64,000 bases of DNA from an uncultured Coriobacteriaceae bacterium (GTDB taxonomy: Bacteria; Actinomycetota; Coriobacteriia; Coriobacteriales; Atopobiaceae), in the NCBI GenBank assembly GCA_902777325.1, contig CACYTH010000007.1, positions 1 to 64,000 of the forward strand, written 5' to 3'. Shown here one piece after another: positions 1 through 9,063 of the stretch (the first letter of the stretch is position 1; each line of letters opens with the position of its first letter). The notes beneath the pieces are model-generated. The model saw nothing but the letters and a program-made list of their open reading frames with translations. It was not told the DNA's origin and searched no databases. A program made the position numbers and the translations under genes.

Positions 1-435
1 GTCATCGGCGGTCAGGATGTCGTGGTTGACGTTGAAGACAACCGTGGGGAGGTCGTTGCCCGCGGGAGCGGAGATGACGACCTTCTTGGCGCCGGCGTCA
101 ATGTGAGCCTGGGCCTTGGCCTTGGAGGTGTAGAAACCAGTGCACTCCAGAACGACGTCGACGTCGAGCTCGCCCCACGGGAGCTCTGCCGCGTTGGCCT
201 TGGCGTAGATGGTGATCTTCTTGCCGTCGACCTCGATGAAGTCCTCGCCAGCCACGACGGTGTGGTTGCGAGCATAGTTGCCCTGGGAGGAGTCATACTT
301 CAGAAGGTGAGCGAGCATCTTGGGGGAGGTGAGGTCGTTGATAGCGACGATCTCGGAGCCCTCATGACCGAACATCTGACGGAAAGCCAGGCGACCGATG
401 CGACCAAAGCCGTTGATAGCAACCTTAACTGCCAT
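1..435 (-). CDS. gap: Glyceraldehyde-3-phosphate dehydrogenase, N-terminal part (cut by window edge)
   Basis: Type I GAPDH, the glycolytic enzyme that oxidises glyceraldehyde-3-phosphate to 1,3-bisphosphoglycerate with NAD+ in the cytosol. The visible 145 codons begin [15 protein letters not shown], the N-terminal Rossmann fold with the GFGRIGR loop. They continue through [13 protein letters not shown] and [21 protein letters not shown], which is canonical. The catalytic Cys region lies beyond the left edge. The ATG at 435 has an AAAGGAG ribosome site a few bases upstream. The gene lies 3' of whiA on the same strand, an arrangement seen in many actinobacterial uvrC-rapZ-whiA-gap loci. The 179-bp gap to whiA suggests its own promoter. 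Confidence 0.97.
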   Translation of the reverse strand, partial: MAVKVAINGFGRIGRLAFRQMFGHEGSEIVAINDLTSPKMLAHLLKYDSSQGNYARNHTVVAGEDFIEVDGKKITIYAKANAAELPWGELDVDVVLECTGFYTSKAKAQAHIDAGAKKVVISAPAGNDLPTVVFNVNHDILTADD

Positions 436-614
436 ACTTTCTCCTTTCGCGAGGCCCCCCGAGGCCGTTCCCCGAGACAGGCCTTAACCAACATACTGGA
501 TGGATGCAGCATACACCCAAACTTGACGCGTCGGCACGCCAAGTCCCCAGACGTGGCCAAATTAATCCGTGTTTGGTAGCTGAGAGTTGAAACGAGGGCG
601 GCAAGCGGGTTGCG
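436..614 (-). promoter_or_regulatory. Leader/promoter region of gap
   Basis: This 179-bp spacer lies between the whiA stop and the gap start. It contains the gap Shine-Dalgarno site, and before that a GC-rich stretch with repeated GGCCTC/GGGGCC blocks that could fold into a hairpin. No convincing -35/-10 pair was found, so a promoter here is inferred from spacing only. Confidence 0.35.
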
Positions 615-1553
615 CTATTGCTGCTCTCGGACCTCCTCGACGATGGCCTTCAGGCGAAGAAGCCTATGGTACATGCCCGATTTCTTGGTTGGCGGCGAGG
701 CCAGCGAGCCAAGGTCGGCAAGCGAGAGCTCCGGATAGGCGCGACGCAACTCGCAGAACTCGCGAACGGCAGGCGGCAGCTTTTGGAGCCCCACCAGACG
801 CTCCGCCTCGGTGATGAGCTCCATCTGGTTGCCGGCCGCGCGCGTCGTGCGCGACAGGTTTGCCGTCTCGGCGTTGACGAGCCGGTTGACGTCGTTCTTG
901 AGCGACTTCACGTGGCGGACGTTCTCGATGGCGCGGGGCGAGCGCTGGGCGCCCATGGCCTTGAGCAGCCGCACCACGTCGTCGAAGCTCTTGAGGTATA
1001 TGGCGTAGGCGCCGCGGCGGCGGTTAAGGCGCGCGACGATCCCCCACTCGCCGATGAGCTCCACGATGTCATGGGCAAACCGCTCGCCGGTGACCGCAAT
1101 CTCGAGGTGGAAGTCACCACGCGGGTCGGCCACGAAGCCGCCGGCCATAAACGCGCCGCGCACGAAGGCCGAGCGGCAGCAACGCCGCTCCAAAAGGCGC
1201 GTGGGCGCGCCCGTCGCCAGGCCGCGGCCGGGCACCAGGATGCCCAGGCGTATGAGGTCCTCCTCGAGCTCGTCCTGCTCCGGAATCTCGATGAGGTAGT
1301 TTCTGGTCTTGTGCAGGTTGGAGTGGCGCACGGTGAGGCGCGTCTCGAGGTCGAACAGCTCGTGCGTGAGCTTGATCATGGCACGCGCCACGGCGCCTGT
1401 CTCGGTGGAGACGCGGATGGAGTAGCGCCCCGGCCCCCTGAACGAGAGGGTGCCGCACACGCGGATGATGGCCGAGAGCTGCGCGTACGCGCAGGTGGGG
1501 CACTCCCCCTCCACGCGCGAGAGCTCGTCTTTTACCTGCGCGGTGAACGACAT
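615..1553 (-). CDS. whiA: WhiA-family DNA-binding regulator
   Basis: WhiA (DUF199) is a conserved Gram-positive regulator. It controls sporulation septation in Streptomyces and division or metabolism in non-sporulating bacteria. The 312 residues match usual family length. An N-terminal LAGLIDADG-like fold (MSFTAQVKDELSRV, then the CPTC and RCCRSAFVRGAFMAGG blocks) is followed by a C-terminal helix-turn-helix (VREFCELRRAYPELSLADLG to KSGMYHRLLRLKAIVEE). The ATG at 1553 sits 3 bp after the rapZ stop, so the two are probably translationally coupled. The yvcK/glmR gene usually found between rapZ and whiA is absent. Confidence 0.95.
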   Translation of the reverse strand: MSFTAQVKDELSRVEGECPTCAYAQLSAIIRVCGTLSFRGPGRYSIRVSTETGAVARAMIKLTHELFDLETRLTVRHSNLHKTRNYLIEIPEQDELEEDLIRLGILVPGRGLATGAPTRLLERRCCRSAFVRGAFMAGGFVADPRGDFHLEIAVTGERFAHDIVELIGEWGIVARLNRRRGAYAIYLKSFDDVVRLLKAMGAQRSPRAIENVRHVKSLKNDVNRLVNAETANLSRTTRAAGNQMELITEAERLVGLQKLPPAVREFCELRRAYPELSLADLGSLASPPTKKSGMYHRLLRLKAIVEEVREQQ

Positions 1554-1556
1554 GGC

Positions 1557-2477
1557 CTACGAGGAGGCGCGCCGCTCGGCGCGGGCGAGGTCGCGGTGGC
1601 TGGTCAGGACGTGGTAGCCCTCGTGGGTGAGGTGCGCCGCCGTGGCCTCGGCGATGGCAACCGAGCGGTGCTGGCCGCCCGAGCAGCCCACGCCCACTGA
1701 CAGGCGGCTCTTGCCCTCGTTGACGTAGCCCGGCATGACGGTGTCGAGCAGGCTGGTCCAGCGCTCGAGGAAGGCCTTGGTCTGCGGGTGCTCGATGACG
1801 AAGTCGCGCACCAGCGGGTCCTGACCCGTGAGCGGCCGCATCTTTGGATCCCAGTAGGGGTTGGGCAGAAAGCGCACGTCAATGATGATGTCCGCCTCCT
1901 CCGGCATGCCGTACTTGAAGCCGAAGGAGAAGACGTGCACCTCCATGAGCTGCTGCTCGCTGAGGTGCGTGAACTCCGCCAGCAGGCGCGAGCGCAGCTG
2001 CTTGGGCTTGAGGTTGGTGGTGTCGATGGTGAGGGTCGCGCGATCGCGCACGGCGGCCAGCTGCTTGCGCTCGCGGCGCACCGCGTCGATGGTGGCCTCG
2101 CCCTCGTGCGCGAGCGGATGCGGGCGACGGTTGAGCGCGTAGCGGCGCAGGAGCACCTCGTCGGAGGCCTCGAGGTAGAGCACCCCATAGCTGAACTCGT
2201 GGGCCTCGAGGCTCTCGAGCGCCTCGTCGAGGTCCTCGAAGAGCTTCTGGCTGCGCAGGTCGCAGACGACTGCCAGGTGCCGGCCGACGCCGGAGGAGAG
2301 CCCGCTCATCTGCGCCACCGAGAGGATCAGGCTGGGCGGCAGGTTGTCGATCACGTAGTAGCCGAGGTCCTCGAAGGTATGCATGGCCTCGGTGCGACCG
2401 GCGCCGGACATACCGCTGATGACGATGACGTCGGGACTGTTGAGCGCAGAGTCTCCTACGCGCGGGCCGTCGGACAT
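1557..2477 (-). CDS. rapZ: RapZ/YvcJ-family nucleotide-binding protein
   Basis: P-loop nucleotide-binding protein of the RapZ family. In E. coli RapZ is an RNase adaptor for GlmZ/GlmY small RNAs; in Gram-positives YvcJ is a GTPase of less clear role. It has 306 residues. The Walker A is near residue 22 (GMSGAGRTEA), ENLPPSLI is represented by DNLPPSLI, and the conserved C-terminal GCSGGQHRSVAIAE block is present. The first 15 or so residues before PDVIVISGMSG look like an unconserved extension, but the ATG at 2477 has a good AAGGAG site. It is followed 3 bp later by whiA. Its 5' neighbour is a phosphatase gene about 108 bp away. Confidence 0.94.
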   Translation of the reverse strand: MSDGPRVGDSALNSPDVIVISGMSGAGRTEAMHTFEDLGYYVIDNLPPSLILSVAQMSGLSSGVGRHLAVVCDLRSQKLFEDLDEALESLEAHEFSYGVLYLEASDEVLLRRYALNRRPHPLAHEGEATIDAVRRERKQLAAVRDRATLTIDTTNLKPKQLRSRLLAEFTHLSEQQLMEVHVFSFGFKYGMPEEADIIIDVRFLPNPYWDPKMRPLTGQDPLVRDFVIEHPQTKAFLERWTSLLDTVMPGYVNEGKSRLSVGVGCSGGQHRSVAIAEATAAHLTHEGYHVLTSHRDLARAERRASS

Positions 2478-2585
2478 GGGACACTCCTTACCAAGGTTTG
2501 ACAGGCTCTAGGATAGCGCAGCCGGTGCGGCGCGGGGGCTGGCAAACGTCCCGCTCCCCCACCCTCCACGCGGCGGCCGCGGCTG

Positions 2586-3377
2586 TTACGCCAGATAGCG
2601 GTCGCGCAGCGCGGCCAGCGTCTGCCCGTCGATGCCGAACTCCTGCTCGAAGTACGCCTCCACGCCGCCGCAGCGCTCGTCGATGGCCGCCATCACGGCC
2701 AGAAGGTCGCTCGCCTTCACGCCGTTGGCCTTCTGCCAGCGCTCGATGAGCTCGGGCGGGGTGTCTGGCGGCATGCGGTCGGCCACCGACTCGATGATGC
2801 TGCGGCGATACTCGTTGGTGAGGAGGAAGTCCTCCATGATCGCCTCGCGCGTCACGCCCAGAAGCAGGCAGATGACGAGCGCGCTCACGCCGGTGCGGTC
2901 CTTGCCCGCCGTGCAGTGGAAGTAGACGGGCACCTCGCCGGCGGCCACGTGCTCCACCAACGCGTGCACGGCCGGGTTGCCGAAGGCCATGCCCACGTAG
3001 AGGCGCTCCATGAAGCTGCCGTCCTCAAAGAGCTGGGGGTCCATCTCCTCGAAGCGCGCTATGGCCTCGGGCGAGAAGTCCACCTCGCTGCCGTCGTCAA
3101 AGCGCATGCCGCCGATGCGCTGGTAGTCCGTGCCCTCCGCGAGGTAGTCCTCGTTGCCCGAGGCCTCCCCCGCCGCACGCAGGTCGAGCACGTAGCGCAG
3201 GCCCATGCCGTCCACGAGGGCGCGCTCCCGCTGGCCCAGGCCCACAAGGGCGCTTCCACGGTAGAAGAGGCCCCTACGCACGGTGCGCCCGTCGTCGGTC
3301 GGCAGGCCACCCAGCTCGCGCAGGTTCAGCTCGGGGGCAAAGCCGGGCACGTAACCCACTGTCTTGGTCAGGTCCAT
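2586..3377 (-). CDS. Tyrosine-type protein phosphatase (Y_phosphatase3-like)
   Basis: A 263-residue dual-specificity or tyrosine phosphatase. The catalytic P-loop HCTAGKDRTGVSA (Cys nucleophile, invariant Arg) is at about residues 154-166. The N-terminal ELNLRELGGLPTDDGRTVRRGLFYRGSAL block is typical of LipA/IphP-like bacterial tyrosine phosphatases that also act on phosphoinositides. No signal peptide is visible, so it is cytosolic. It starts 9 bp after uvrC with a GGAGAG ribosome site, so the two are probably co-transcribed. Its substrate is unknown. It sits inside the usual uvrC-rapZ neighbourhood, possibly as a lineage-specific insertion. Confidence 0.9.
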   Translation of the reverse strand: MDLTKTVGYVPGFAPELNLRELGGLPTDDGRTVRRGLFYRGSALVGLGQRERALVDGMGLRYVLDLRAAGEASGNEDYLAEGTDYQRIGGMRFDDGSEVDFSPEAIARFEEMDPQLFEDGSFMERLYVGMAFGNPAVHALVEHVAAGEVPVYFHCTAGKDRTGVSALVICLLLGVTREAIMEDFLLTNEYRRSIIESVADRMPPDTPPELIERWQKANGVKASDLLAVMAAIDERCGGVEAYFEQEFGIDGQTLAALRDRYLA

Positions 3378-3386
3378 GGGTCTCTC

Positions 3387-5366
3387 CTAGCCGATCTCGC
3401 TGTCGTTCTCGTCCTCCCAGGCGCGGATGGTGCGCCACACCTCCTGCGCCACCGCCTCGGGCACGCCCTTGACCTCGGCGATCTGGGCCGCGCTTGCCGC
3501 ACGCAGCCGCTTGAAGGAGCCGAAGTGGCGCATGATCGCGCGCTTGCGCTTGGGTCCGACGCCCTCCACCTCGTCCAGGATCGAGACGCTCTGCGCCTTG
3601 GTGCGCAACTCGCGGTGGAAGGTGATCGCAAAGCGGTGGCTCTCGTCGCGCACCTGCTTGATGAGGTAGAGCGAGGGAGATCCCGAGGGCAGCACCACCG
3701 GCGTGTCGTCCCAGGGGACGAAGACCTCCTCGTCGGACTTGGCCAGGCCGCAGACCGGGATGTCGAGCCCCAGGGCGGCAAGCTGCTCCATGGCTGCCGT
3801 GAGCTGCGGCTTTCCGCCGTCGACCACCAGCAGGTCGGGAGGGGCGGCCGCAAAGCGCTCGTCGGCCATGTTCTTGGGCCCGTAGCGGCGGCCAAGCACC
3901 TCCTGCATGCTCACGAAGTCGTTCGCCTCGTCGAGCTCGGTGCGGATCTTGAAGCGGCGGTACTGCCCCTTGTCGGGCTCGCCGTTGGTGAAGACCACCA
4001 TGGAGGCCACGGTAAACGCACCGTGGAGCGTGGAGATGTCGAAGCACTCGATGCGCATGGGCGGCGCGTCGAGGGCGAGCGCGCTCTCCAGCTGCAGCAG
4101 AGCCTGGTTGGTGCGCTTGTCGGCGTAGCCCGTGCGCACCATGTAGCGGTTGAGCGCGTGGTGGGCGTTGGAGGCGGCCATCTCCAGGAGGCGGCGCTTC
4201 TCGCCACGCTGGGGCCGGCGCACGCGGCAGATGCGGCTGCGGCGCGTGGTCAGCCACTCGGCGATGAGCTCGGCGTCGGCGAGCTGGATGGGCACGCAGA
4301 CCTCCGCGGGCACGTCGGCCGTCTCGCCGTAGTAGCGCTTGAGGAAGCCCTCGACGAGCTCCTCCTCGCTCACGTCGGCGCCCTTGTTGAGCACGAACTC
4401 GCAGGTGCGCACCACGCGGCCCTCGCGCACCACAAACACGCAGGCCGCCGAGATGGTCTCCTCGCGGTAGAAGCCCACCGCGTCGAGGCTCACGTCGGAG
4501 GAGAGCACGACCTGCTGGTTGTCGTCGAGGCCCTCGAGCACGTCGATGCGGTGCTTGATGCGCCCGGCGCGCTCGAACTCGAGCTCGGCCGCGGCCTCCC
4601 CCATCTGCTCGCGCAGGTCTCCGATGATGGCCGAGCGCCTGCCCTCCAGAAACTGCTCCACCTGCCGGACGTGGCGTCCGTAGTCGGCCGTGGTGATGGC
4701 CCCGCAGCAGGCGCCGGGCCCGCGCCCCACGTGGTAGTCAAAGCAGGGGCGCCCGCGCTCGGCCAGCACCAGGTTGGCCACGGCCACGTCGTCGGGATGC
4801 CCGTCGAGGTAGCGCTTGGTGCGCTTCCACTCCGCGCAGGTGCCGATGCAGATGGGCACCACCTTGCGCAGCGTGTCGATGGTCGCGCGCGCGGCTTTGG
4901 CGTCGGTGTAGGGCCCAAAGTAGCGCGTCCCCTTGCGGTGCTTCTCGCGCGTGTACTTGATACACGGATAGGCGTCCGACTCGGTGATGGCGATGAAGGG
5001 GTAGCTCTTGTCGTCCTTGTAGTCGACGTTGAAGTAGGGGTGGTATTGCTCGATGAGGTTGCGCTCGAGCACCAGCGCCTCGTGCTCGCTGCCGACCACC
5101 ACGTAGTCGAAGCTGCGCACCACCTGCATCATCAGGGGGATCTTGTCGCGGTCGTCCTGCAGGGTCACGTACTGGCGCATGCGGGCACGCAGGTTCTTGG
5201 CCTTGCCGACGTAGATGACCTCGCCCTTGCCGTCCTTCCACAGGTAGCAGCCGGGCTCGGTGGGCACGCGCGAGACCTGCTCGGCAATGCTGGCCAGCCC
5301 CTCGTCCTCGGGACGCGGGGCTTGCATGGTGAAGTCGGGCATGTAGGAGGCGTCGCGTGATGGCAT
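3387..5366 (-). CDS. uvrC: Excinuclease ABC subunit C
   Basis: UvrC makes both incisions in nucleotide excision repair with UvrA (also in this window) and UvrB. In order the 659-residue protein shows a GIY-YIG nuclease domain (PGCYLWKDGKGEVIYVGKAK, about residues 30-50), a UVR motif (AAAELEFERAGRIKHRIDVLE), the RNase H-like C-terminal nuclease (PDLLVVDGGKPQL) and a tandem helix-hairpin-helix end (EGVGPKRKRAIMRHFGS, VKGVPEAVAQEV). The open frame extends 60 codons further upstream, but that stretch lies over the preceding ATP-grasp gene. The ATG at 5366, 1 bp after that gene's stop, is the likely start; ATG 5342 is an alternative. Confidence 0.96.
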   Translation of the reverse strand: MPSRDASYMPDFTMQAPRPEDEGLASIAEQVSRVPTEPGCYLWKDGKGEVIYVGKAKNLRARMRQYVTLQDDRDKIPLMMQVVRSFDYVVVGSEHEALVLERNLIEQYHPYFNVDYKDDKSYPFIAITESDAYPCIKYTREKHRKGTRYFGPYTDAKAARATIDTLRKVVPICIGTCAEWKRTKRYLDGHPDDVAVANLVLAERGRPCFDYHVGRGPGACCGAITTADYGRHVRQVEQFLEGRRSAIIGDLREQMGEAAAELEFERAGRIKHRIDVLEGLDDNQQVVLSSDVSLDAVGFYREETISAACVFVVREGRVVRTCEFVLNKGADVSEEELVEGFLKRYYGETADVPAEVCVPIQLADAELIAEWLTTRRSRICRVRRPQRGEKRRLLEMAASNAHHALNRYMVRTGYADKRTNQALLQLESALALDAPPMRIECFDISTLHGAFTVASMVVFTNGEPDKGQYRRFKIRTELDEANDFVSMQEVLGRRYGPKNMADERFAAAPPDLLVVDGGKPQLTAAMEQLAALGLDIPVCGLAKSDEEVFVPWDDTPVVLPSGSPSLYLIKQVRDESHRFAITFHRELRTKAQSVSILDEVEGVGPKRKRAIMRHFGSFKRLRAASAAQIAEVKGVPEAVAQEVWRTIRAWEDENDSEIG

Positions 5367-5367
5367 G

Positions 5368-6657
5368 CTAGTCGACGTTCGCCTGCTTGCCGCCGGTGTC
5401 CCAGAGGTAGCGCTTGAACTTGCGCACCTGGTTCTGCGTGTAGAGGGCCACCCACAGCTTGTGCATGAGGCCGTCTCTGGGATTGCCCAGCGGGTTGGTG
5501 GCACGACCGTCCCTGTAGGCGGCCAGCACGTCGGCACGCAGGGCATCGTCCTTCACGCTCTTGCGCACGACCTTGGGCGGCACCACCGTGTAGAGGAACG
5601 GCTTGTAGGCGTCCACGCGCGCGACCTCGCGTCGCAGCACGTACTCCTCGACGATCGGCTTCACGTAGTTGACCCCGCCGAGCGTCACGTAGAAGGTGTT
5701 CTTGCCCGGACGCGTGTTGACCTCGAAGAAGCGGTACGAGCCGTCACGGCTGTCGAACTTGATGTCAAAGTTGGCGTAGCCACGATAGCCCACGTGCTCG
5801 AGAAACCTGCTCGCGTCCTCGATGATCTTGTCCACCTTCTCGCCGAGGATGCACACCGGGTTGCCGAGGGCCAGAGGCGAGTGGTCCTGCAGCGCCACGC
5901 GCCCTCCCGACACCACGCGGAGCCTTCCCTCGGCGTCGGAGAAGGTCGTGAGCGAGCGGATGGCATCGTCGTCACCGGGAACAAAGTCCTGCACGATGAG
6001 GTCGTGCTCGTAGGGGCTCGCGCACACGGCCTCGAAGGCCTGAGTCAGCTCCTCGGGCGTCTCGATCTCGTAGATCTTCTTCTTGCCGGGAAACTCGATG
6101 TCGTCCCAGGCGGCGGAGTTGGATGGCTTGGCGATGAGCGGGTAAGGGAACGCGCTCGTGTCGAGCGGCTCGTGCTCGGTCGGGCACGGGATGTACCAGG
6201 TCTTGGGATAGGCGATGCCCAGCTCCTCGCAGATCTCGTAGAAGCGACGCTTCTGGGTGATCTCGTCGAGAAGGGCGAAGTCGATGTAGGGCACCACGTA
6301 CCACTGCTCGAGCTCGGCCTTGTGCAGCGAGATCATGCGCGTGTTCCAGTCGGCCGAGCCGTGCAGGATGGGCACCTTGCCCTCCGCCGCAAGCTGCCTG
6401 CCCAGGTCGAGCAGCGTGGAGATGAGCCCCTCCTCGCTGTTGAGGCCCGGCACCACGCGGTAGTCGCAGAGCTTGCTCGACGAGGTGATCTTGACGTCGA
6501 TCGACGACAGCACCAGAGGGCGGATGCCGTATGCGTCCTGGTAGCAGCGGACGTAGGTGTAGCCAAGGATGTCGGCGCCGCACACAACCGGCTGCAGGCG
6601 GTCCTTCAGGTCCTCCTCGCCGCGGATGAGGTCGAAGTTGGGCGGATAGGTGGGCAT
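5368..6657 (-). CDS. ATP-grasp carboxylate-amine ligase (D-aspartate ligase-like)
   Basis: A 429-residue ATP-grasp enzyme. Visible elements are the lysine-bearing strand PYPLIAKPSNSAAWDD, the acidic IVQDFVPGDDDAIRSLTTF block, and the Mg/ATP-binding FEVNTRPGKNTFYVTLGG near residue 320. The overall form recalls ATP-grasp ligases that add D-Asp to peptidoglycan precursors (Asl type) or related carboxylate-amine ligases; substrate is not determined by what is seen. It lies between uvrC (1 bp downstream) and a DegT-type enzyme. A FemX-like transferase and murJ lie further upstream, so a job in peptidoglycan side-chain or cross-bridge assembly is inferred. Confidence 0.75.
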   Translation of the reverse strand: MPTYPPNFDLIRGEEDLKDRLQPVVCGADILGYTYVRCYQDAYGIRPLVLSSIDVKITSSSKLCDYRVVPGLNSEEGLISTLLDLGRQLAAEGKVPILHGSADWNTRMISLHKAELEQWYVVPYIDFALLDEITQKRRFYEICEELGIAYPKTWYIPCPTEHEPLDTSAFPYPLIAKPSNSAAWDDIEFPGKKKIYEIETPEELTQAFEAVCASPYEHDLIVQDFVPGDDDAIRSLTTFSDAEGRLRVVSGGRVALQDHSPLALGNPVCILGEKVDKIIEDASRFLEHVGYRGYANFDIKFDSRDGSYRFFEVNTRPGKNTFYVTLGGVNYVKPIVEEYVLRREVARVDAYKPFLYTVVPPKVVRKSVKDDALRADVLAAYRDGRATNPLGNPRDGLMHKLWVALYTQNQVRKFKRYLWDTGGKQANVD

Positions 6658-6680
6658 GGAAACTCCTAACAGAGGGTCGG

Positions 6681-7892
6681 TCAGCGGCCTTCGCGCGCTA
6701 TCTCGAGCATGCGCTGGGCAAGGGCGGGGACGGCGGCAGGGTCGATGTCAGTGGGCAGGCCCACCACGCCAGCCGAGAGGCGCGTCGAGACGGGCCAGGC
6801 GTCCGTCCCCTCCCCAAGGCCGTACGGGGTCGGGTCGAGCACGCCCGGCAGCAGCAGCGGACGCGGCCAGGCCTGCGCGTAGTGCCCGAGCGCCGCGGTC
6901 GCGGCGATGGCACGCTCGGCCAGCTCGGTGGTCTCAAAGAATACGGGCATCCGCAGCAGCGGCTGGTCGGCAGCGAGGGTGCGCACGTCGGCCGGCAGCG
7001 GCAGCGGGCAGGTTGCGGGATCTGCGCCAAAGACGCCCAGATAGGCAGCCACGCACGACCTGCGCTGCGCCTCGTTGGAGCCGAGGCCCCCGAGGGCTGC
7101 GGTCGCCTGGTCGCTCACCCAGGCGCTGGGAAGGCAGGGCTCGTGGCGCACGGCCCCGCGGCGCTCCTCGTCAGCCACGGCGGGCTCGAAGGTCCCACGC
7201 CTTGCCTCGCTCTCGCGCATCGCCACCGACACCGCGTGCGGGACGCGCGTGAACACGCGCATCTGGTTGCGGTAGCGCCGGCAGGCGCGGTCGGTGCGGG
7301 CACTGAGCTCGGGCAGGGACGAAAGCGCCGTGCAGATGCTGGAGCGCAGGGTGGGATCGCCCATGCGCGGGCTCACCCACACCGCCCCGCCAAAGTACAC
7401 GCCGGGCAAGACCTTCTCGACGCCAAACGAGTGGATGGAGACGTCGGCGAGCGGCATGCCCTCCTTGTCGCGCGCCATGCGGCCGACGCAATGGGCGCTG
7501 TCCTCCAGCAGCAGCGCGCCAGCCTTGTAGGCCGCGTCGCGCAGCGCCATGGTCTCAATCTCGTCCACGATGCCAAAGGTGTGCTGTGCCACGACGGCGA
7601 GCGTGCGCGCATCGGGATGGGCCAGCGCCGGATCTATGGCCAGGGAGCTCTCCGAGACGTCCACGTAGCGTGGCCTGAGCCCCGCGGCAATGATGGGGTC
7701 GACTGCGGTCACGCAGGTGAAGAGCTGCGTGAGCACCTCGGTGCGACCGGTCGCCTCCCCTGCCGCCGCAAGGACGACCTGCATGCCGTGGCGCGCCTTG
7801 AAGACCGCAAACCAGTCGGCGCGGTCGGTCCCGGTCAGCTCGGCCATCCTCGACAGGAGGCGGTCGCAGGAGGTGGCGACGGATGCGGCCAT
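6681..7892 (-). CDS. DegT/DnrJ/EryC1-type PLP-dependent enzyme
   Basis: A 403-residue fold-type I PLP enzyme. The DegT-like signature EDSAHCVG is followed by DVSIHSFGVEKVLPGVYFGG, whose lysine is positioned as the Schiff-base lysine. The N-terminal FAVFKARHGMQVVLAAAGEATG and PIIAAGLRPRYVDV blocks also fit the DegT superfamily. Such enzymes usually transaminate nucleotide-linked sugars, but the context here (FemX-like transferase 6 bp upstream, ATP-grasp ligase 23 bp downstream) suggests supply of an unusual amino or cell-envelope building block. ATG at 7892. No membrane segment is seen. Confidence 0.75.
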   Translation of the reverse strand: MAASVATSCDRLLSRMAELTGTDRADWFAVFKARHGMQVVLAAAGEATGRTEVLTQLFTCVTAVDPIIAAGLRPRYVDVSESSLAIDPALAHPDARTLAVVAQHTFGIVDEIETMALRDAAYKAGALLLEDSAHCVGRMARDKEGMPLADVSIHSFGVEKVLPGVYFGGAVWVSPRMGDPTLRSSICTALSSLPELSARTDRACRRYRNQMRVFTRVPHAVSVAMRESEARRGTFEPAVADEERRGAVRHEPCLPSAWVSDQATAALGGLGSNEAQRRSCVAAYLGVFGADPATCPLPLPADVRTLAADQPLLRMPVFFETTELAERAIAATAALGHYAQAWPRPLLLPGVLDPTPYGLGEGTDAWPVSTRLSAGVVGLPTDIDPAAVPALAQRMLEIAREGR

Positions 7893-7898
7893 GGGTGC

Positions 7899-8936
7899 CT
7901 ACGCCTCCTTCTTCTGCTCTGCCTTGCCCTGGGCAGCCGCGCGCGACTTGCGGCGCATCGCCTGGAGGCGCACCAGAAGCCCGTAGACATGGGAGCGCAG
8001 CGGGAGGTCCCGGTTGGGGGCGACGTCGGTTATCTCCTTGGAGAACTTGGTCTTGAAGGTGTTGAGGCCCTTGAGGCTCGGGGCGAAGTCGTTGCCGATG
8101 CCCATCTGGTCGTAAGACACGATCCCCTGCTCGGAGAGGGTGCAGCACTCGAAGAAGATGAGGCCGTCGGTCACGAAGTTGCGGTTGGGCACGTCAGCGC
8201 GTGACGCGCCGTAGTAGCGCACGCCGTGCCTGCCGCTCACCGTCGCGATGGTCCAGGTGACCACGCGACCGTCGATGCGGCCCGCAAACACGCGGCAGTG
8301 CTCGGGCCCGAGAATGCGAATCATGTTCTCGTAGTCGGATGCCGGAGCCGGGGCAAAGCCGTCTCGCGCGGCCGTCTCGACCATCACGTCGTAGTACTCG
8401 TCAAACGAGGCGCTCGCCAGCTCGGTCTCGTCCGCATAGGCGGCCGGGCTCTCGCGCAGGGCCTTGCGCACGTCACGGCGGCCACGCGTCTTCATGCGCG
8501 AGAGGATGGCCTCCTCGCCGCCCTCGAGGTCGATGACCACGGTTTGGTTGTAGGGGATCGTCGAGAGCACCGGGCGGCAGGAGGGCAGCTCCGCCTTTAC
8601 CGATATGCGCGCGAACACCTGCTTGCGGTCGCGCTTGCGCAGATAGGCGTGCAGGGCATCGATAAGCTCCTGCTCGTCGGCGGCGTCCGGCTCCATCACC
8701 CACACCGGGCCATGCATGGCACGCAGGTAGTGATAGCCGTGGGTCTTGTAATCGAAAAGCGAGATGAAGGCGACGGGCTGGCCGTCGCGCGAGAAGCGCA
8801 AAGCCCCCCAGGGGGTGCGTCCGTCGATGGTCTGCTCGAGGCGCGCCCAGGCGGACGTCTGCTCTATGGGAAGCTCGAGCCCGAGGCGGGATGCCTCGTC
8901 CTCCATCTGGTCTAGCGTTATGTCTACGATGTCCAC
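7899..8936 (-). CDS. FemX/FemAB-type aminoacyl transferase (GNAT fold)
   Basis: About 345 residues. FemAB-family features include LPIEQTSAWARL near the N-terminus, a central ILSRMKTRGRRDVRKALRE basic helix, a GNAT-like core (AGRIDGRVVTWTIATVSGRHGVRYYGASR) and GLNTFKTKFSKEI near the end. This family moves amino acids from aminoacyl-tRNA onto lipid II or its peptide side chain to build interpeptide bridges. I chose GTG at 8936, which has GGAG six bases upstream; a TTG at 8948 would add four residues but lacks a good ribosome site. It lies 127 bp downstream of murJ. Confidence 0.82.
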   Translation of the reverse strand: MDIVDITLDQMEDEASRLGLELPIEQTSAWARLEQTIDGRTPWGALRFSRDGQPVAFISLFDYKTHGYHYLRAMHGPVWVMEPDAADEQELIDALHAYLRKRDRKQVFARISVKAELPSCRPVLSTIPYNQTVVIDLEGGEEAILSRMKTRGRRDVRKALRESPAAYADETELASASFDEYYDVMVETAARDGFAPAPASDYENMIRILGPEHCRVFAGRIDGRVVTWTIATVSGRHGVRYYGASRADVPNRNFVTDGLIFFECCTLSEQGIVSYDQMGIGNDFAPSLKGLNTFKTKFSKEITDVAPNRDLPLRSHVYGLLVRLQAMRRKSRAAAQGKAEQKKEA

Positions 8937-9063
8937 GCAACACTCCAAGGTTCAAGACTGCTGGTCAATCAGTTTATAGATACTACCGTGACCGCCTGTT
9001 GCGGCGGCGAAAACCCGTGTTAATACAGATTAGCGACCTGCGGGGAGACCCGTCCGAGAAGGC

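Noticed and set aside
2916-5360. 814-codon open frame on the plus strand opposite uvrC and the phosphatase
   Set aside because: Antisense shadow of high-GC genes: His/Val/Leu/Ala-rich composition, no motifs, and the opposite strand carries intact uvrC.
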